Assembly: GCA_003550305.1 (NCBI GenBank)
Contig: QKYT01000376.1
Span: 22,804-73,770 of the forward strand
Source of the DNA: Glomus cerebriforme
Taxonomy: Eukaryota; Glomeromycota; Glomeromycetes; Glomerales; Glomeraceae
Length of the DNA: 50,967 nucleotides
Direction: 5' to 3'
This document shows positions 24,312-35,885 of the stretch, one piece after another. How positions within the stretch are numbered: the first letter of the stretch is position 1; every line of letters starts with the position of its first letter. A program made the translations under genes and the position numbers. The notes under the pieces are model-generated. The model did no database searches. It was not told the DNA's origin and saw nothing but the letters and a program-made list of their open reading frames with translations.

Positions 24312-27300
24312 CTTCTTGTAGAACACCTTCAATAAAATTGTCTTCTGTTAGCTTATATCCAATTAAATCTAAATCATATTCCTTTTCACTATTATCAATC
24401 TTTAAAATTGTATAATTTGAATGTAAAATACAAATTTGTATATCTTCATTAAATATTCCAGTATCTTCTACTCTACCATCATTATCATCAAAATACTTTT
24501 CGAGTATTTGAAAATAAATAATATTTTTTGACCATTTAATTAACTTTATATCATAATTTTTACATGCTTCAATAATATTAACAGAAACAGTATCCCCTAG
24601 TGATAATTGACGGGAAGTTTTGATTGGATAATAAGAATTATCATCATCACGTTTTATTATAATAGGTTCTTTAATATAATCAAGTTGTAATTCCCGATTC
24701 TTTGGACTATATACTGATAATGTTGAAGGAACTCCAACAATAAACCATAAAATATAACATTCGTATATATTAACGGTTATTTCAGATAATGGGTATATCA
24801 CTGCACAAAATACATCACAAAATTTGAATCGGGTTGTTACAAAAAATTCTGTTATCTTTAAATTATCTTTTGAAATTATTGATGCAAAAATTTCATAATC
24901 ATCATTATCTCCCCCTAAATATGGTTCTATAATTATGTTTTTATAATAATAGTTTTTGTTATTATCTAAATTTTTCAAGTCCTCAAATCCCGTCAAGATA
25001 ATTTTATAATTATCTTTCATATTTAATAAAAAATCGATTTTTTTTTGTTGTTCTTCCTCAAGTATACGATGCGAAGAAATTACATCATATCCAAGAATAT
25101 CCCATTTCTTAACTTCTTTATAATCAGATAATTCATTTGGTGCAATAATAACATCATGTGCGATTAAACATGAAATATCCAAATTTTCTTTTTCGGAAAT
25201 TGATCGTAAATTTTCAGATGGATTTGATCCTAAATCCTTCTTTTCAAATGTATAAGATTCAGGGAATTTGTTCAATAATGAAGGAGAATTGAAATATTTT
25301 CCCATAAAAATTCTTGTTGGAAACAATTGTCCGTATTTGTCAAATGCCTTTTGTAAATTTTTAAGTGGCTCCATGCTTTCAATTGCTATTTCTATAGCTT
25401 GTTTAAATTCCCTTGATGGTTTAATACTTTCTTTGAAATTGATAACGTAGTTTTCACATCAATCACATGATACTAAAATCTTCGCATAAACCAATATTCC
25501 GTTATATTTTTGAATATTTTCTATCTTATAAGATTTAAGAACTTCTTGAATAAATGGAAAAGGGTCTAGGTCTTCAACTCGATTTATCGAAGAGATACCC
25601 ATAGACTGTAGATCTCTTTCTAAATTTGTTTTTGGCAACAAAACTTCTAAATAAAATTTATTACTCGTAACTATATCAGGCATATCAATGAAGTCAATAG
25701 CTATTGCATTGGTATATACCTGATCAAAATTATTTTTATATATTAGACCTTGTAAGAGATGATATTCACCGATCCAAACATCCATTAGATTAACATATAT
25801 TGAGTAAGTCCACTCATCAAAATTTAATTTCTCCTTGAAATTAGCAACTCCAAGTTGTTTTTCATCTATTGATGATGTATCAAGATTCAATTTAGAAGTA
25901 AGAACAAGATCTTTATAAGAGATTATATCAAATATGCACTCTTGATATAAATCATCCATCCATTTGGCCAATTCTTCTGGAGTATTTAAAATTTTTCCAT
26001 CTGCTGTTCTTATTTTTGGAAAAAAATCCAAGGTAAATAAACTAGTAAATTTATTTTTTATACCATTTATAGCTGACTGACGTGCATGGATTAAGTATAA
26101 CTTAAAACAGTCGATTTGTTTTGTGGTATAGGATGTAAGATCATCGATAAATAATTTACTGCCAACTATAGTTTGTTTTGCGAATAAATGACCATATGTT
26201 TCATATAGCGCTTTTTTATCATCCATAAAGGTTGAAAAAGATTCTATTGAATTAGCACTATAAGTAATTACACGAAGTGGAAAATTAATGCATACATCTG
26301 ATGGTTGTAAATCTTCGTGAAGTTCAACGTTATTAACATTATCGTCAAGATTAAAATTCAATAGATTGGTACGAGAATTGCGGTCATTTATAGAAGTATA
26401 TACTGAAGGATGCGCTTTTATACTTATATCCAATTTACCATCTTCAAATATTGCTTGTTTACTAGGTTTTATCCTATATCCATCCAAAAACAATCCATGG
26501 TTGAACTTATAAATTTTAATATAGGTCTGTTCACATAATTTTAATATTGTCGTAACGACTTCTTGAATCTTTGGCCTCTTATCTGAATCGCCATCCCAAC
26601 ATCCTAAAAATTTTAAAGATATACGCTTAAAATTATATAATTTTAATAATTTTACCATAAAAAATATTACTTACTTGTATAAATGTTATAATATTCTTTT
26701 TCAGTATCCTTTACTATGTTCTCCCTTAATCCTCGTGCAATTTCTTCAGCCAAATTAACGTTATATTCTTTATCAACAAAAGGTTTTTTTCCACTAGAAA
26801 GTTCCCAAAGTAATACTCCAACACTATAAACATTACTTTTTTTAAATTTTTCTATTTGCATTTCTCCTTCCAATGAATTTACAATATTAAATCCTTCTGG
26901 AGCATTATAAGGAATTGTATCTAATGATACATGATTAGTTTCTTTAATACGTTTACTTAACCCAAAATCCGCCAATTTAATTTTCTTTCGGTTTACAAAT
27001 ATATTTTTTGAATGTAAATCCTCATGTACTACCCCATTTTTGTGCAAACACTCTATTGCACTGGATAATCCAAAGGCGAATTCGTACAAGTCTCTTCGAC
27101 TCAATGGGAAGTTCTCTTTTAAATAATTACGAAGCGTCATTCCTTCCTCATAATCCATTATTAATAAACATTTATCTACAAACATATAAATATAATTAAT
27201 AATTAAAATGTACTCCTTAATTTCAACCACAATCAGGGATGAAGTATATTCTTATATTGGCGTTAGCGTAAAATTTAGTTATTTACCTGAATTAGATTTA

Positions 27301-27654
27301 GTTATTCCATAGAATGTCGTTATAAAATAAGAAAAACTTAATTTATGACGTAATTTTAACTATAAAAAAAAATTTTTATTCAGTACGATAATTTTTTTTT
27401 TTTTAAAAAAAATGGTTTTCAGTGTTTGCATTTCAATTAATCATTACCTCGTAGACGATTTCTTTAACAGTAGCATGATCTAAATGATATGATTTTAATG
27501 TGACATATTTCATTCCCCAATTTGCTTTATACATTTTGTTAACCGATTCGTCATTGATTTCTTCTATATCAGTAAACTCATCATAATTATGAAGAATATC
27601 TGTCTTATCTATATATTTTTCTATAGAAAATGTATCAGTAGTATCAGTGGACAT
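24312..27654 (-). CDS. Kinase / MACPF-like fusion, copy 3, with one in-frame stop
   Basis: Exons 27654-27448, 27359-27287, 27175-26675 and 26603-24312, in phase. The kinase belongs to a different subtype from copy 2: no Cys leader, start MSTDTTDTFSIEKYID. It has lysine YVTLK, VHEDLHSKN (HED for HRD, catalytic D and N kept), ADFGLS and APEGF, with a degenerate glycine loop (INDESVNKMYKANW). The tail matches copy 2: first signature YGHLFAKQTIVGS (second G lost), second signature YGQLFPTRIFMGK. The two halves are separated by a TGA at 25459-25461 in an otherwise continuous frame, so the product probably ends after the first MACPF-like segment, unless the stop is a sequencing error or is read through. 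The end donor (GAAG|GTAGGT at 24312) matches the copy 2 donor position. Without splicing there, the frame would close at 24193. Confidence 0.75.
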
Positions 27655-28246
27655 ATTAATAGAGTAGCAATAAATTGAGTAATGATGGAGAGAATTTGTA
27701 ATTTTGTAATGAATAGAGGTATATATATATATTTTTTAAACATTGTATGACTGATATGGTGAATAATAGTAAATCAGCGTGATTATTGATGAATTTTTTT
27801 ATAACTTAACTGTTAATAACCATGAGCGTAACAATGTCATTACAATCAATTTACAGACTGAATAATAATTAGTCTGATTTAAAAATAATGTTAGTGATTC
27901 TATTTTTAAAATTTTAAAATTTTTATTTTTGGTTTAAGTGGCTGAGGAAACACTTAATTAGAAAAACATTTTGTTTTTTTATAACTTTCTTGACTTTATA
28001 TAACTTAGTTTAACACGTCAGTAAGCCCTAATTTTAGATAATTAATTTTCCCAGTTTACTGTGCCACCGACACGCTGAAATTGGACAAAAATTCAAATTT
28101 AACGTTATTATAAAAAAACTTAATTTATTTTTAACAGAAATCATAAAATATTTTACTTTTAATTTTGAAACTCTTTTTCTAATAATCTTGATCTTTATTT
28201 TGAATTAAATTTTTTTAGATAGGTTATTAATTATTATTGTTTAAAA
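27655..28246. promoter_or_regulatory. Divergent intergenic (shared promoter) region, copy 3
   Basis: The 592 bases between head-to-head starts are very AT-rich. They include a short TA run (27721-27731) and a GC-richer patch, ACTGTGCCACCGACACGCTG, near 28058. The leader conserved between copies 1 and 2 is not recognisable here, in keeping with greater age of this copy. No specific sites are assigned. Confidence 0.4.
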
Positions 28247-30220
28247 ATGTTTAACCCTAATTTTACGGGTGTTGTCGTTGAAACAAATTTCAATGACACA
28301 CCAAAACTAGTTCCATTAGTTCTCACTAATAAATTGCCAAAAGTTAGAACAATCTTGAAGGAATATTTTTCATTTGAGGACTTTTTTTTGTTCACTAAGG
28401 AAATAAAAGATGGATTTGCCGAGATTGCAGTCGAGGATGAAAATAAGTTTAATCTATATAGAATTGTAAATAATGAAAAACGATTACGCTTAAACTTTAA
28501 GCCAAGTTGGAACTACTTTAATAATAGAAGTAAGATAGATTATGGGTATATAATGTCACAAGAGAAGATGATTAAGGCAGAAAAGCGAGCCTATATAATG
28601 AATAATTGCAATTTCGATTTAATAAGTAAACGAAACGAATTTGAAATGGGAGATGATGCGTTTAATTCCAAGGAAGACAGATTAATGAAAAAAAATCTGT
28701 TTTTCAATGTGAATAATATAAATGTATATAACTTATTGCAATTAGGAATGTCATTCGGTAAATCAAATAATGAAACCTTTAATATCGAAACAGATGAATC
28801 ATACGAATATATGAAATACACGAAAGCAACTCTAGATTTTGAGAATTGGTTGAGTCCAACAGATGAATTTAAAGATGCAATAGAGGAAGCAATTAAGACT
28901 GAAGATGTACAAAAATTAAAAAAAGTTTTTAAACAATTTGGTGAATTTATTCCCACTCAAGTTATTTTGGGTGGGAGAGTACACTTTAATAAACTTAAAG
29001 TGAAAACTGAACATGCTACTGATGAAGCTATAAAAGGTTCTTTAAATATTAATCAAATCGCTGAAGTAGCGTATGATAGTAAACATTCTCAAGACAAAAC
29101 ATCATCATTTATGAAAAGATTTAATAAAATCATTGGAGGGGAATTACACAATGATAAAGAATTTGATAAATCAGTTTGGTCAAAGTCACTTGAAAAATAT
29201 AGAACCTGGGAAATAATAGAATTTGGAAATCCTAAAACTATATTTTATTTCTTGTCAGATAAATTACGTGAAAAAATTTACCAATTAATTGGTAAAAAAA
29301 TTATATACAATTCATTCAAAAGTATAGAATATAAGGTGAAGGAAGATCAAATCCCAACCGTATTTAAAATATCTAATATGCTGCCTACAAATATTTCAGA
29401 TTTGTTGGGAAATAAGGATATTGATATATTTGCGACGGTTGTTGATAATGAAATAAACAATGATTTATTTACTTGTCAAATACTTTATAGAAATAGCAAA
29501 TTACCAGAACTCATTATTCAATGTCTTCAAAGACATATCAAAGTAGAAACGATTTATCATATTAAAGTAGGATTACTAATAATTGGGAATTGCCCCAACT
29601 TTAGTAATATTTTAACATATGATAAGTTTAGGTTTTACTCTCAAAAAAATCAATATAATGAGTTTGAAAACCTCAATAATACTCATGTTAAAACATCATC
29701 ACTTAAATTTAAACGTGATATATATTCAAGTAATGAATATTACTTATTAGGTATATCTTTAATAAAAGAAATCAATGAGTCCAATAAACATTTGTTTATT
29801 GGACATCATTTTGTAAATGATGATGTAGATGACAAACTCAAAACATCTACATTCTGTCTCAATTTAAAGGATAATAACTATGCAGAATTATCTGCTGATT
29901 TCACATTTTCAACACTCATTGCAATAGTCCCCAATAATGCTTGTAAAATAATTGACCTTTCAAAACTTCCCTTTTATATTGATATACATTCACCTGTCAA
30001 CATTCTATCATTCAAAAGTTTAATGTATCATAAAACGGATCAAGGAACTTTTTTCTTGAAACAAAACAAATATAAGGTCCATTCTTGTCTCGTATTTGCA
30101 GTGATAGAACTTGTGCTATATGTAAGAGACCACAAAATAAAGATCGAATCAAATGTATATTATTCGATCCATCTAGATTATAGGTATTTATTTATTATTT
30201 TAATTAATTTATTTATTTAG
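28247..30220 (+). CDS. Stand-alone MACPF-like domain protein, copy 3
   Basis: Paralogue of the 16206-18290 protein, 657 residues as read from MFNPNFTGVVVETNF. It has the same plan: a beta-grasp-like N-terminus, the central signature FGEFIPTQVILGGRVHF, then IFATVVD and LFTCQIL segments, and GHHFVN near the C-terminal third. After FFLKQNKYK (about 30075) the frame departs from its relatives. One base of shift near 30085-30092 would give a Cys-x2-Cys tail (RTCAICKRP) ending FDPSRL and a TAG at about 30181, matching copies 1 and 2. So the last 45 or so residues as read are probably out of frame, through an indel or sequence error. Divergent partner of the kinase gene at 27654. Confidence 0.75.
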   Translation: MFNPNFTGVVVETNFNDTPKLVPLVLTNKLPKVRTILKEYFSFEDFFLFTKEIKDGFAEIAVEDENKFNLYRIVNNEKRLRLNFKPSWNYFNNRSKIDYGYIMSQEKMIKAEKRAYIMNNCNFDLISKRNEFEMGDDAFNSKEDRLMKKNLFFNVNNINVYNLLQLGMSFGKSNNETFNIETDESYEYMKYTKATLDFENWLSPTDEFKDAIEEAIKTEDVQKLKKVFKQFGEFIPTQVILGGRVHFNKLKVKTEHATDEAIKGSLNINQIAEVAYDSKHSQDKTSSFMKRFNKIIGGELHNDKEFDKSVWSKSLEKYRTWEIIEFGNPKTIFYFLSDKLREKIYQLIGKKIIYNSFKSIEYKVKEDQIPTVFKISNMLPTNISDLLGNKDIDIFATVVDNEINNDLFTCQILYRNSKLPELIIQCLQRHIKVETIYHIKVGLLIIGNCPNFSNILTYDKFRFYSQKNQYNEFENLNNTHVKTSSLKFKRDIYSSNEYYLLGISLIKEINESNKHLFIGHHFVNDDVDDKLKTSTFCLNLKDNNYAELSADFTFSTLIAIVPNNACKIIDLSKLPFYIDIHSPVNILSFKSLMYHKTDQGTFFLKQNKYKVHSCLVFAVIELVLYVRDHKIKIESNVYYSIHLDYRYLFIILINLFI

Positions 30221-31174
30221 AAATTATATTAATACTTATAGTAATATTATTGACCTTTATCAAATCTTAACTTTGATTTGCAAGTGTGCTTAATAAATAA
30301 AAGTTTGCTCAAAAGGTCAAAAAAAAAGGATCTTAAAGGCCTTGGTACTAGTGATTATATTATTTTTAGGACGTTAAAGGTAACTCAAGTAGTTCGGAAG
30401 TGGTTTGCTTTATTTTAAGTATAATTTTTCTTAATTATACTTGTTATACTTGTTAATTAATGAAAGTAAGCAATTTAATTTATCTATAATGAGAGCAATA
30501 TTTTTAATGGTCGGGAACCAGAACCAGAAACTGGTTCAGTTTTAAAGTAGTTTGAAACAATTGCTCAATTTGGATTTTTTTTTTTATCGACTATTAATTA
30601 AATTTATTGGTATCAATGTTTCAAATGAAGTTACTTATTAAAAGAAAACAATCGGATTCATCTATATTTAACAATTTCAAAATTGTTCAAACTACTTCCG
30701 AGCTACTTAACATCACAATTATTTTTTTTTTTACATTTATGTTGTGCGTCAGATATCAATGTCGACCGGCCTAAATTATGGACCTACTTGGGCTGATCTT
30801 TATAATGCCTTAAGAAGGTTTGGCCAGCATTAGTCATATGACGCAAATCGACACCTGAACGCACAACACATATACATATATATTTCGCTTATATAAACGA
30901 ACATTTGATTATATATTTTCTGTTTTCTATTTCTTTTTATCCTAATAAAAATATTGGTTAATAGTTTCTTGCAATGATCGAACATGATTGACTCAATTAT
31001 CATAATAAATTCACCTAAGTCTTGAAAGATTTATTAAGTGATTACAATATAAAGTTATATAATAATTTATTAAAAAAAAAAAAAAATTTTTAAAAACCAT
31101 GCAGACTAATACAAGATAAAATTTTACATAAAACACAATGTTCAAAAAAAAAAATCTCTATATATATAAAATAT
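30221..31174. other. Intergenic spacer holding an inverted-repeat element
   Basis: Nearly 1 kb between convergent 3' ends, AT-rich, with no coding potential seen. It contains the element at 30740-30868 and an A-run at about 31073-31086. Confidence 0.6.
30740..30868. mobile_element. Short terminal-inverted-repeat element (MITE-like)
   Basis: The 129-base segment begins TGTTGTGCGTCAGATATC and ends in the near-perfect inverse (GACACCTGAACGCACAACA). It is GC-richer than its surroundings and has no coding frame. The form fits a non-autonomous DNA transposon remnant. A target-site duplication is not clear. Confidence 0.5.
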
Positions 31175-34030
31175 TTAAAAAATTGGAATTTTATTTGCAA
31201 TACACATTTCTCTAGCTTTAGGATGATCACTCTTAGCCGCTCTTTGTAAATATTCAGCGCCTTGTCTTTTATCTTGTGAAATACCATTACCACCATTCCA
31301 ATAAGCTTTTCCAATAATATACATAGCCGCAGAATTTCCTGAATCAGCTGCTGATTTTAAATATTTAAGAGCTTCAATAGAATTTGCTTTAACACCTTCA
31401 CCTTGCCATAAACATATTCCATATCTTAATTGAGCGGAAGGATTCCCTTTATCAGCAGTTTCTTTAAATATTTCTACAGCAGTTTTAATTCTTTCTTTTT
31501 TATCAATTTGTTGTAATTCAGGAATTTCTTTATCATGATAATAATAATATCCTAACCAATATTTTGCCTCGAGATTTGTTGATGAATGATGTTTGAAACT
31601 TTGCCAAGCTAATTGTTTATTTCCATTCTTTGATTTATGTGTACGGATTGCATCCTCAACTGGAAGAATTGTGATAGTGATATACGATGATGGAGTAACA
31701 CTTTGATTATCATCTATCGATAAAATTTCATCATAATCTTCAGGATATTCATTAATTGATGAAAATTCTAAACTAGAAATAGAATCATATGAAAGAACTT
31801 TTTGACTGAGGTTGTAAAAATCACGACAGATATCAGATATATTACGACGCCAAGCTGGTTCGAATTCCATAGCTAAAAATTTGAAAAATATCAGATCAAT
31901 TTTTAATTCCTTTTTTTTTTTTTTAAAAAAAAAAAAAAGAATTTAATTTGTTTAATCGTTAATATTTACCTCTAGTTACAATTGACCTCCATTCGATGGG
32001 TACATCTTCTGAAAATGGTAAAGAATACCTTTCACTGACACGTTTCCTAATACTAACAAGCATATCCGCTTTATGAAGATCAGAATGAGGTTTTTTCAAT
32101 TCAGCGATTTCCCATAATAATGTTCCAACGCTACAATTTTTTTTTTTTTAANAAATTATATTAAAAAAAAAAAAAGTCAATAGAAGTCAACCAATAATTA
32201 TTTTTTGAAAAAAAAAAAAAAAAATTAATTCACCTGTAAATTTCACATTTAGAATCATAAGGGACCTTCTTCTTTTTCGCATCATTGTTGTTATGATCAT
32301 CATTATCTAATAATAATTTTTCTGGTGCCATGTATCTTATATTTTCTAGATTATGAGTAATATTTCTCGTAATGTCAGAAAATTTTTTACTTAAACCAAA
32401 ATTTGCTATTTTAACCTTATGATTACTATTTATTAAAATATTTGCCGATTGAATATCGTGATGAAGAATCTAAAAGGTTAAAAAACAGAAACTCGTTAAT
32501 ATAATTTTCAACAACAACAACAATAATAATAATAAACAAATAATAATAATAATAGTAATAATAATAATATTATTATTAATATTAATAAACGATTTATCAT
32601 ACCTTACATTCATGAAGATACGCAACACCACGACAAATATCTAAAGCGAATTTGATCTTAGTATTCCAATTTATAATATCTTTAAAAGTTGTATAATATT
32701 CGTGTAAGTTTCCATATTCCATCCATTCAGTAACCAAATAATATTTTGGATCTTCATGAGCCACACCAAAAAATCTTATAATATGATCAGAATCTTTTAA
32801 TTCTTTTAAAATATTAACTTGTCTTCTAATTTCAAATTGAGATTGATCGGAAGATTGATTATTATTATTATTTGAAAATTCTTTAAAACAGAATTCATCA
32901 CAACTACTAAATGATGTACGTTTTTCTATCTTTTTGGTATGTGCACTAATTGATTTTTGATATAATTTACCGTCAAGTAATGGTTCATTTGCTTCAATTT
33001 CCGATGAATTCGTAATATGACGCTTTGTTTGAGTTTGAAATTCTATATTTTTCAAAGTTAATGCATCCATTCTATTTACAAAATTTATAAAAGATTGTGT
33101 ATCATCGGGTATTCCATACACATTAATTAATAAATCTTTAATTTGTCTAATTTCATTTCTCATATTTGATAATTCATCTCTTGATTGTATCATAAAAGAA
33201 AAATTTAAACTTCTCATATAACCATCAAATTCTGCTATAAGATCATTAAAATCTTGTTCTATACTAGAAGCAATAAAATATTTAATAAGTTTGTGTAATT
33301 TACTAACACGTGAAATGAATTTTCTAATTTTTCCCATACAATCAACGAATCCTATAAATAATGTTAAATTTTCTCGTTTAGAAAAAAATTCTGCATTTTC
33401 AGTTTTTCTAATATTTAAATCTTTTACTGCCGCTATAGCACAATTACATCTTTTTACAAGAAATCCACATAATTCTTTATTATGTTTTGCCTTTTCATAT
33501 AATGATATAACTTCATCTCCTAATTTAATAAATTTTCCTAAAAGAGGCGCAAATTCATCGAAACTTTGAGCTATACTAAATACTCCTTTTGTTGTTGCAT
33601 ATGCTATGTTTGAAGACAGAGTATTAGTAGTAGTATTATTTAAATCAAAAGAATTATCACGGAAATATGGGTTTTCTAAGATATTGTCTAAGCTCATCTT
33701 TTTCATTCCATTTGATACTTCATTATCTTCTTGAGATGGTGCGTAACTTGAAATGGGTATAATATTTGTTTCTTGTGGAAAAAAATATTGTTGATTAAAC
33801 ATTTGACCATTGTAATTATGATTGTAACTAAAAAAGGAATTTGCTGAATTTGACGGCGAAGGACAAGGAGAACACGGAGATGGAGTTAAAGAAAAAGAAG
33901 ACTGGTTACGATAATAATCTAATTCCATTTCCGGTTCTTCTACTCTAGTAATTTTTACACGAGGAGGATATTGATTATCTTCCTCACTATCCCGTTTTTT
34001 TTTATTAATAAATTTTCTCACGTTATTCAT
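31175..34030 (-). CDS. MLKL-like protein: helical bundle - pseudokinase - Sel1 repeats
   Basis: Exons 34030-32603, 32469-32234, 32130-31970 and 31872-31175, in phase, 840 residues. Residues 1-150 are a basic then Ser/Pro/Asn-rich, probably disordered region (start MNNVRKFINKKKRDSEED). About 155-300 is an MLKL/HeLo-like helical bundle (PLLGKFIKLGDEVISLYEKA). About 375-620 is a kinase fold with lysine CFKEF, no glycine loop, HHD for HRD (ILHHDIQSANIL), ANF for DFG (IANFGLS) and MAPEKL, so probably a pseudokinase. Sel1 repeats (ALKYLKSAADSGNSAAMY) close the protein. In vertebrates MLKL is released by RIPK3 to permeabilise membranes; here the role is inferred only. It differs from the double module at 7867-12124 in its long N-terminal extension. 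One N lies in intron 2 (32152). Confidence 0.85.
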
Positions 34031-34049
34031 AATAATATATCTTTAAACG

Positions 34050-34053
<4 letters not shown>

Positions 34054-34101
<48 letters not shown>
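34054..34101 (+). repeat. Poly(A) homopolymer tract
   Basis: About 48 consecutive A bases start roughly 25 bases upstream of the MLKL-like start codon. It may be a nucleosome-excluding poly(dA:dT) promoter element, a retroposed tail, or an assembly inflation. Confidence 0.8.
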
Positions 34102-34103
<2 letters not shown>

Positions 34104-34367
34104 AAAAAAAAAATTTGTAACAACCTTGAAAAAAAAATCCCCGGAAGTGGTATTTATTTCAAATATTTGATGTGCATTGTGCATATGAATTTAACCCAAA
34201 AATGGAATAAACCTTTTTTTTTCTTATTATAATTTCCGTATTACTTTGTTTTATAAAAATAAAAACTAGAAGTTTTTATGATTTAAAAAAAAAAAAAAAA
34301 TATTTTTTTTTTTTGTAAAGGAAAAAAAAACAAAGTAAAATTATTAAAATCCGTAAACTCCCGTACA

Positions 34368-34426
34368 AGAATTCTATGGAACATTCTAAGAATATTCTAG
34401 TTAACTTTTCTGAATAGAATATGATT
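34368..34426. promoter_or_regulatory. Cluster of GAA/TTC half-sites (heat-shock-element-like)
   Basis: The segment contains GAATTC, GAACATTC, GAATATTC and TTCTGAA in close succession. Heat-shock factor binds alternating nGAAn units. Here one spacing is 3 rather than 2, so it is not a perfect element, and AT-rich DNA produces such patterns by chance. Confidence 0.2.
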
Positions 34427-35380
34427 CGAGAGTTAGTTTCCTATTTTTCATTGTTACATTTTTTACGGAATAAGGATATAGAAAAAAAGGATCAGCAAAC
34501 AAATAAAAACTGGTACGGAGGTTTGATCATCAATTCTCCGTCGTTTCTTCAGAGATTGATTGAATCTTCGGTTTGTGTAACATCAACTTTTCTGTGAACC
34601 CCTGTTTGGACCCGTGAAAAATCAATTAAAAATAAAAAATAAAAATATAAACGTTGGATCCGTCAAATTGATTTCAAGGCCTGTCAAATTTAAAAGTTTG
34701 TTTAATATCATAAAAAATTAAATATCAAGAGGAGGGGGAGGATAATCAACAGTAAATATTAAACTAATAAAAAAATGGGTTTAAAAACTTTACATATCAT
34801 GTGATGGTACTCATTATCACATGATATATATTTTTTTACCATTGATTATTTTATTGATTTTAGACTCATGAATTGATAAGGCCTAACCTAATATGAGAAA
34901 AAAGAAAATCAAGTCGTTACTTTATTTGAAAACAATAGACGTTTAACAATTGGCTTTTTTTCCCGTTATATTCGGAAACTTCTAGATTTAATGATGTAAA
35001 ATAAAGAATTGTATATTTTATAATCAATCTACAAAAAAATTTCGTATCCATTTCAATACTCTTAATTCAAAATAACCAATTTTTATTATTATGTTCCTAT
35101 TTTCGCTAGAAATCAATCAATCTGTGAACTAAATGGTATTTTATGTCTGATATATAAATCGTAAACCCTCTATTCAAAAATGGATGGCTAAAATACTATT
35201 AAAATGGTATATTGGAAAATAAACTTTGGCATTTTTTTTCTAGTCTTTTAAATCAAAGATCGAGACTAGTTGAAATAAAATATCTGTAATAAATATTTGC
35301 AGCATTGGCAGACTTTTTTGTCTGAAATGACGTCCCTCAGAACTAACCTTTTTGTTCAGATTGGCTTGTCCTAATATTCT

Positions 35381-35562
35381 TCATCTGTTAGTACACTTTT
35401 CTTTAAAGAAAATTATCTTGGGCGTAGATTCACTTGCCGCAGAAAGTTTCGGTTTGAGTTCGACGATAGTAATTTCATATCTTTGTATTTCCTCAAATGC
35501 CTCTTGATAATTTTTAGTTTGACTATCTAGTATATCTAGTATTTTTTCGTAAAAAAAACTTT
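35381..35562 (-). pseudogene. Coiled-coil-like exon remnant
   Basis: A minus-strand frame of about 60 codons, open without an ATG, reads as a charged heptad-like helix (EKILDILDSQTKNYQEAF, YEITIVELKPKL). Its codon use is less AT-biased than its neighbours. It could be a leftover exon of a filament or coiled-coil protein. No flanking exon is recognised. Confidence 0.25.
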
Positions 35563-35885
35563 ACTTGACCACCTATTAAAAATAATATTAATCCATTTAT
35601 TTTTGTATAACTCTTGTTATTTGATGTGTTTCGCCAAAGTATGTAGTAGCACTCACGTGACAGTTAAAAATTTTTTTTAAAAAATTTGTGACCAACCGGT
35701 AATTATTGCCGGACTTACCGATATGGTAAGTGAATAATTTTTAATACTTAGTAACTTTCGGTTAAATTATGGCCGAACATTTTTTGTGTCTAATTTCACG
35801 GCAGATTTATTTATCATAATGTCGATCAAGTGCTTAAAATGTCAAAGATTTATTAAATTGAGTATAGAAAAAAAACGTTAAGAAA

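Larger units (their letters stand above)
34031..35885. other. Divergent intergenic region between MLKL-like and Sel1-kinase genes
   Basis: This 1.85 kb spacer holds a long A-run next to the MLKL-like start, a cluster of GAA/TTC half-sites (34368-34426) resembling heat-shock elements, a direct GTGATGGTACTCATTATCAC-type palindrome near 34800, and a short coiled-coil-like reading frame on the minus strand (35381-35562). No complete gene is visible. Confidence 0.5.

Noticed and set aside
25420..25495. A 43-base GT-AG intron removing the TGA at 25459
   Set aside because: Its length is not a multiple of three and it would throw the downstream MACPF-like segment out of frame.
28591..28956. A 121-codon minus-strand frame
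   Set aside because: Antisense to the copy 3 MACPF-like gene, which has clear homologues; this frame has none within the window.
30048..30100. A 25-base intron in the copy 3 MACPF-like tail (GTCCATT to TTTGCAG)
   Set aside because: Too short for this genome, where introns seen are about 50-100 bases; a one-base frameshift explains the alignment better.
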